Source: LSUCC0057 sp042091915
GTDB lineage: Bacteria; Pseudomonadota; Gammaproteobacteria; Pseudomonadales; Porticoccaceae
Direction: 5' to 3'
Assembly (NCBI GenBank): GCA_042091915.1
Contig: JBELGO010000006.1
Location: forward strand, 1 to 34,498
Length of the DNA stretch: 34,498 bases
Both the position numbers and the translations under genes were made by a program. Below the pieces are notes generated by a model, which saw only the letters and a program-made list of their open reading frames with translations, was not told the DNA's origin and made no database searches. Positions 32,893-34,498 of this stretch are shown one piece after another (within the stretch, counting starts at the first letter, position 1; each line of letters opens with the position of its first letter).

Positions 32893-34407
32893 ATGACTGT
32901 CAGAACTCGTATTGCCCCCTCGCCAACCGGTGATCCACACGTAGGTACCGCCTATGTGGCGCTGTTCAACATGGTCTTTGCCAAGCAGCATGGTGGCGAG
33001 TTTTTGCTGCGTATAGAAGATACCGATCAGCAGCGCTCGACAGCAGAATCTGAACAGCAGATTCTCACGGCACTCAAGTGGCTCGGCCTGCAGTGGGATG
33101 AAGGCCCTGATGTCGGCGGTGCCAAAGGCCCCTATCGACAGAGTGAACGCAGTTCACTTTATGCCGAGCGCGCACAGCAGCTTATCGATGACGGCCACGC
33201 CTTCCACTGTTTTTGCTCCAGCGAACGGCTCGATGAGCTGCGCGCCAAACAAATGGCAGAAAAAACCAGCAGTGGTTACGACGGCCACTGCCTGACTCTC
33301 AGCCAAGAACAAGTTAACGCCAAACTGGCTGCCGGTGACAGCCATGTGGTGCGCATGAAAGTCCCCAGTGAAGGCGAGTGCCGTTTTGAGGATATGTTGC
33401 GCGGCGAGATCGCTATCGACTGGGCGCAGGTGGATATGCAGGTGCTGATGAAGGCCGATGGTCTACCTACCTACCATTTGGCCAATGTGGTCGACGATCA
33501 CGAGATGGAGATCAGCCACGTTATTCGCGGCGAAGAGTGGATTAACTCGGCGCCCAAACATATTCTGCTCTATCAATATTTTGGCTGGCAGCAGCCGCAG
33601 TTCTGCCATCTACCACTGCTGCGCAACCCCGACAAGAGCAAGCTCTCCAAGCGCAAAAACCCCACCAGTATTCTCTACTATCAGCGTATGGGTTTCCTGC
33701 CTGAGGCGCTGCTCAACTATCTCGGCCGCATGGGCTGGTCGATGCCCGATGAGAGTGAGAAATTCTCGCTCGCCGAAATGATCGCCGCGTTCGACATTAA
33801 CCGTATTTCACTCGGCGGGCCCATTTTTGATGTCGAAAAACTCAGCTGGCTCAACGGGTTGTGGATTCGCGAAGAGCTCAGTGACGAGCAGCTGGCCGAT
33901 CAACTGATTAACTGGGCGTTCAACCGCGAAACTCTGATGGAGTTCATACCCCACGCGCGCGCGCGCATGGAGCGCCTCTCTGATATTGCCCCGCTGGGTG
34001 CCTATCTGGTCTCTGGGCAGTTGCCGATTACTGCCGAGCAACTCACGCAGAGCGGTGTCGACGAAGAACAACTGATAGAGGTACTGCAGTTTTCATTGTG
34101 GCGGCTAGAAGCTCTGCGCACCTGGCAGCGCGACGCGATCTTCAATGAGCTGAAAACTCTGGCAGCTCAGTTAGATATCAAGCTCAAAGCATTTTTGGCG
34201 CCGCTGTTTATCGCTATTGCAGGCACTACCGCCTCGATTTCAGTGATGGACTCGATGCAGCTCCTCGGCCCCGATATGAGTCGCGCGCGGCTACGCCACG
34301 CTATTGAGCTGCTCGGTGGCCTGGGCAATAAAAAACTCAAAAAATTACAGAAGCGTTTTGATGGGCTAGGCGCAGATAGTGGAAAAGAAGAGGGCGGTGA
34401 GGCTTGA
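32893..34407 (+). CDS. gltX: Glutamyl-tRNA synthetase
   Basis: This class I aminoacyl-tRNA synthetase charges tRNA-Glu. The 504-residue protein has the HIGH-type signature APSPTGDPHVGTA (residues 8-20) and the KMSKS-type loop KLSKRKNP. It has a full Rossmann core (LLRIEDTDQQRS, GEEWINSAPKHILLYQYF) and an alpha-helical anticodon-binding domain. The frame extends to 32815, but AGG at good spacing before the ATG at 32893 and the conserved N-terminus MTVRTRIAPSP fix the start. It is longer than E. coli GltX (471), similar to other gammaproteobacteria. Its stop codon lies inside the -35 box of the following tRNA promoter. Confidence 0.96.
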   Translation: MTVRTRIAPSPTGDPHVGTAYVALFNMVFAKQHGGEFLLRIEDTDQQRSTAESEQQILTALKWLGLQWDEGPDVGGAKGPYRQSERSSLYAERAQQLIDDGHAFHCFCSSERLDELRAKQMAEKTSSGYDGHCLTLSQEQVNAKLAAGDSHVVRMKVPSEGECRFEDMLRGEIAIDWAQVDMQVLMKADGLPTYHLANVVDDHEMEISHVIRGEEWINSAPKHILLYQYFGWQQPQFCHLPLLRNPDKSKLSKRKNPTSILYYQRMGFLPEALLNYLGRMGWSMPDESEKFSLAEMIAAFDINRISLGGPIFDVEKLSWLNGLWIREELSDEQLADQLINWAFNRETLMEFIPHARARMERLSDIAPLGAYLVSGQLPITAEQLTQSGVDEEQLIEVLQFSLWRLEALRTWQRDAIFNELKTLAAQLDIKLKAFLAPLFIAIAGTTASISVMDSMQLLGPDMSRARLRHAIELLGGLGNKKLKKLQKRFDGLGADSGKEEGGEA

Positions 34408-34432
34408 CACCCCGCCCCCTCGCGCCTAATAT
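34404..34432 (+). promoter_or_regulatory. Promoter of the tRNA-Ala gene
   Basis: A perfect -35 TTGACA (34404-34409), a 17-base spacer and a TAATAT -10 (34427-34432). The bases after the -10 are GC-rich (GCCGAC), the discriminator type found at stringently controlled stable RNA promoters. The tRNA begins 16 bases after the -10. The -35 contains the gltX stop codon TGA (34405-34407). Confidence 0.82.
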
Positions 34433-34447
34433 GCCGACTCCTTTTTT

Positions 34448-34498
34448 GGGGCTATAGCTCAGCTGGGAGAGCGCAACACTGGCAGTGTTGAGGTCAGC
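34448..34498 (+). tRNA. tRNA-Ala (anticodon GGC), cut by the window end
   Basis: The 5' acceptor strand GGGGCTA, the D arm (GCTCAGCTGGGAGAGC) and the anticodon arm CAACA-CTGGCAG-TGTTG are visible, with GGC at the anticodon positions. The T arm and 3' end lie beyond the window. It is probably the first of a tRNA group after gltX. Confidence 0.92.

Noticed and set aside
1..34498. Search by eye for a mobile island, phage, defence system or CRISPR array
   Set aside because: Nearly all space is filled by recognisable core genes in conserved order. No direct-repeat arrays, integrase, transposase or attachment-site duplication was seen.

Overview
This window reads as a core-genome segment of a marine-type gammaproteobacterium, near the Pseudomonadales/Cellvibrionales. 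That placement is an inference from gene order (tRNA-Leu-tig-clpP-clpX-lon-hupB-ppiD; mltD-gloB-methyltransferase-rnhA-dnaQ; mlaA-rssB-like-rssC-like with tal and dusA) and from protein similarity recalled by eye. No database search was run. I saw no transposon, prophage, CRISPR array or integron.

Layout. Bases 1-12 are an Illumina adapter remnant, so the left edge is a raw contig end. Next come a left-truncated minus-strand beta-propeller gene (13-600) and a 1-Cys peroxiredoxin (754-1404). Positions 1547-8583 hold a complete minus-strand leucine/isovalerate catabolic operon, liuRABCDE, with a MerR-type regulator and a palindromic operator-like site at 8661-8676. Its steps are isovaleryl-CoA dehydrogenase, methylcrotonyl-CoA carboxylase (two subunits), methylglutaconyl-CoA hydratase and HMG-CoA lyase. 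fadH (8810-10846) follows upstream behind its own strong terminator.

From 11203 the plus strand carries tRNA-Leu(UAG), trigger factor, ClpP, ClpX, Lon, HU-beta and PpiD: a protein folding and quality-control block. mltD and gloB face it on the minus strand, and mltD overlaps the end of ppiD by 4 nt. A plus-strand run from 22217 to 30818 then encodes a YafS-like methyltransferase, RNase HI, the DNA polymerase III epsilon subunit, HrpA helicase, MlaA, an RssB-like PP2C phosphatase and a STAS protein. dusA-tal on the minus strand meets it convergently, again with overlapping stop codons. dusA diverges from gltX, which is followed by a tRNA-Ala(GGC) cut off by the window end.

Most of the window is ordinary housekeeping DNA and I found no convincing new system. 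The best leads are: (i) an RssB-type phosphatase whose receiver half has lost the phosphorylation residues while the phosphatase half is intact; (ii) an MlaA protein without a lipidation cysteine; (iii) a tRNA-Ala promoter whose -35 box overlaps the gltX stop codon; (iv) the tRNA-Leu/tig arrangement with no visible promoter or terminator between them; and (v) the liu operator architecture.
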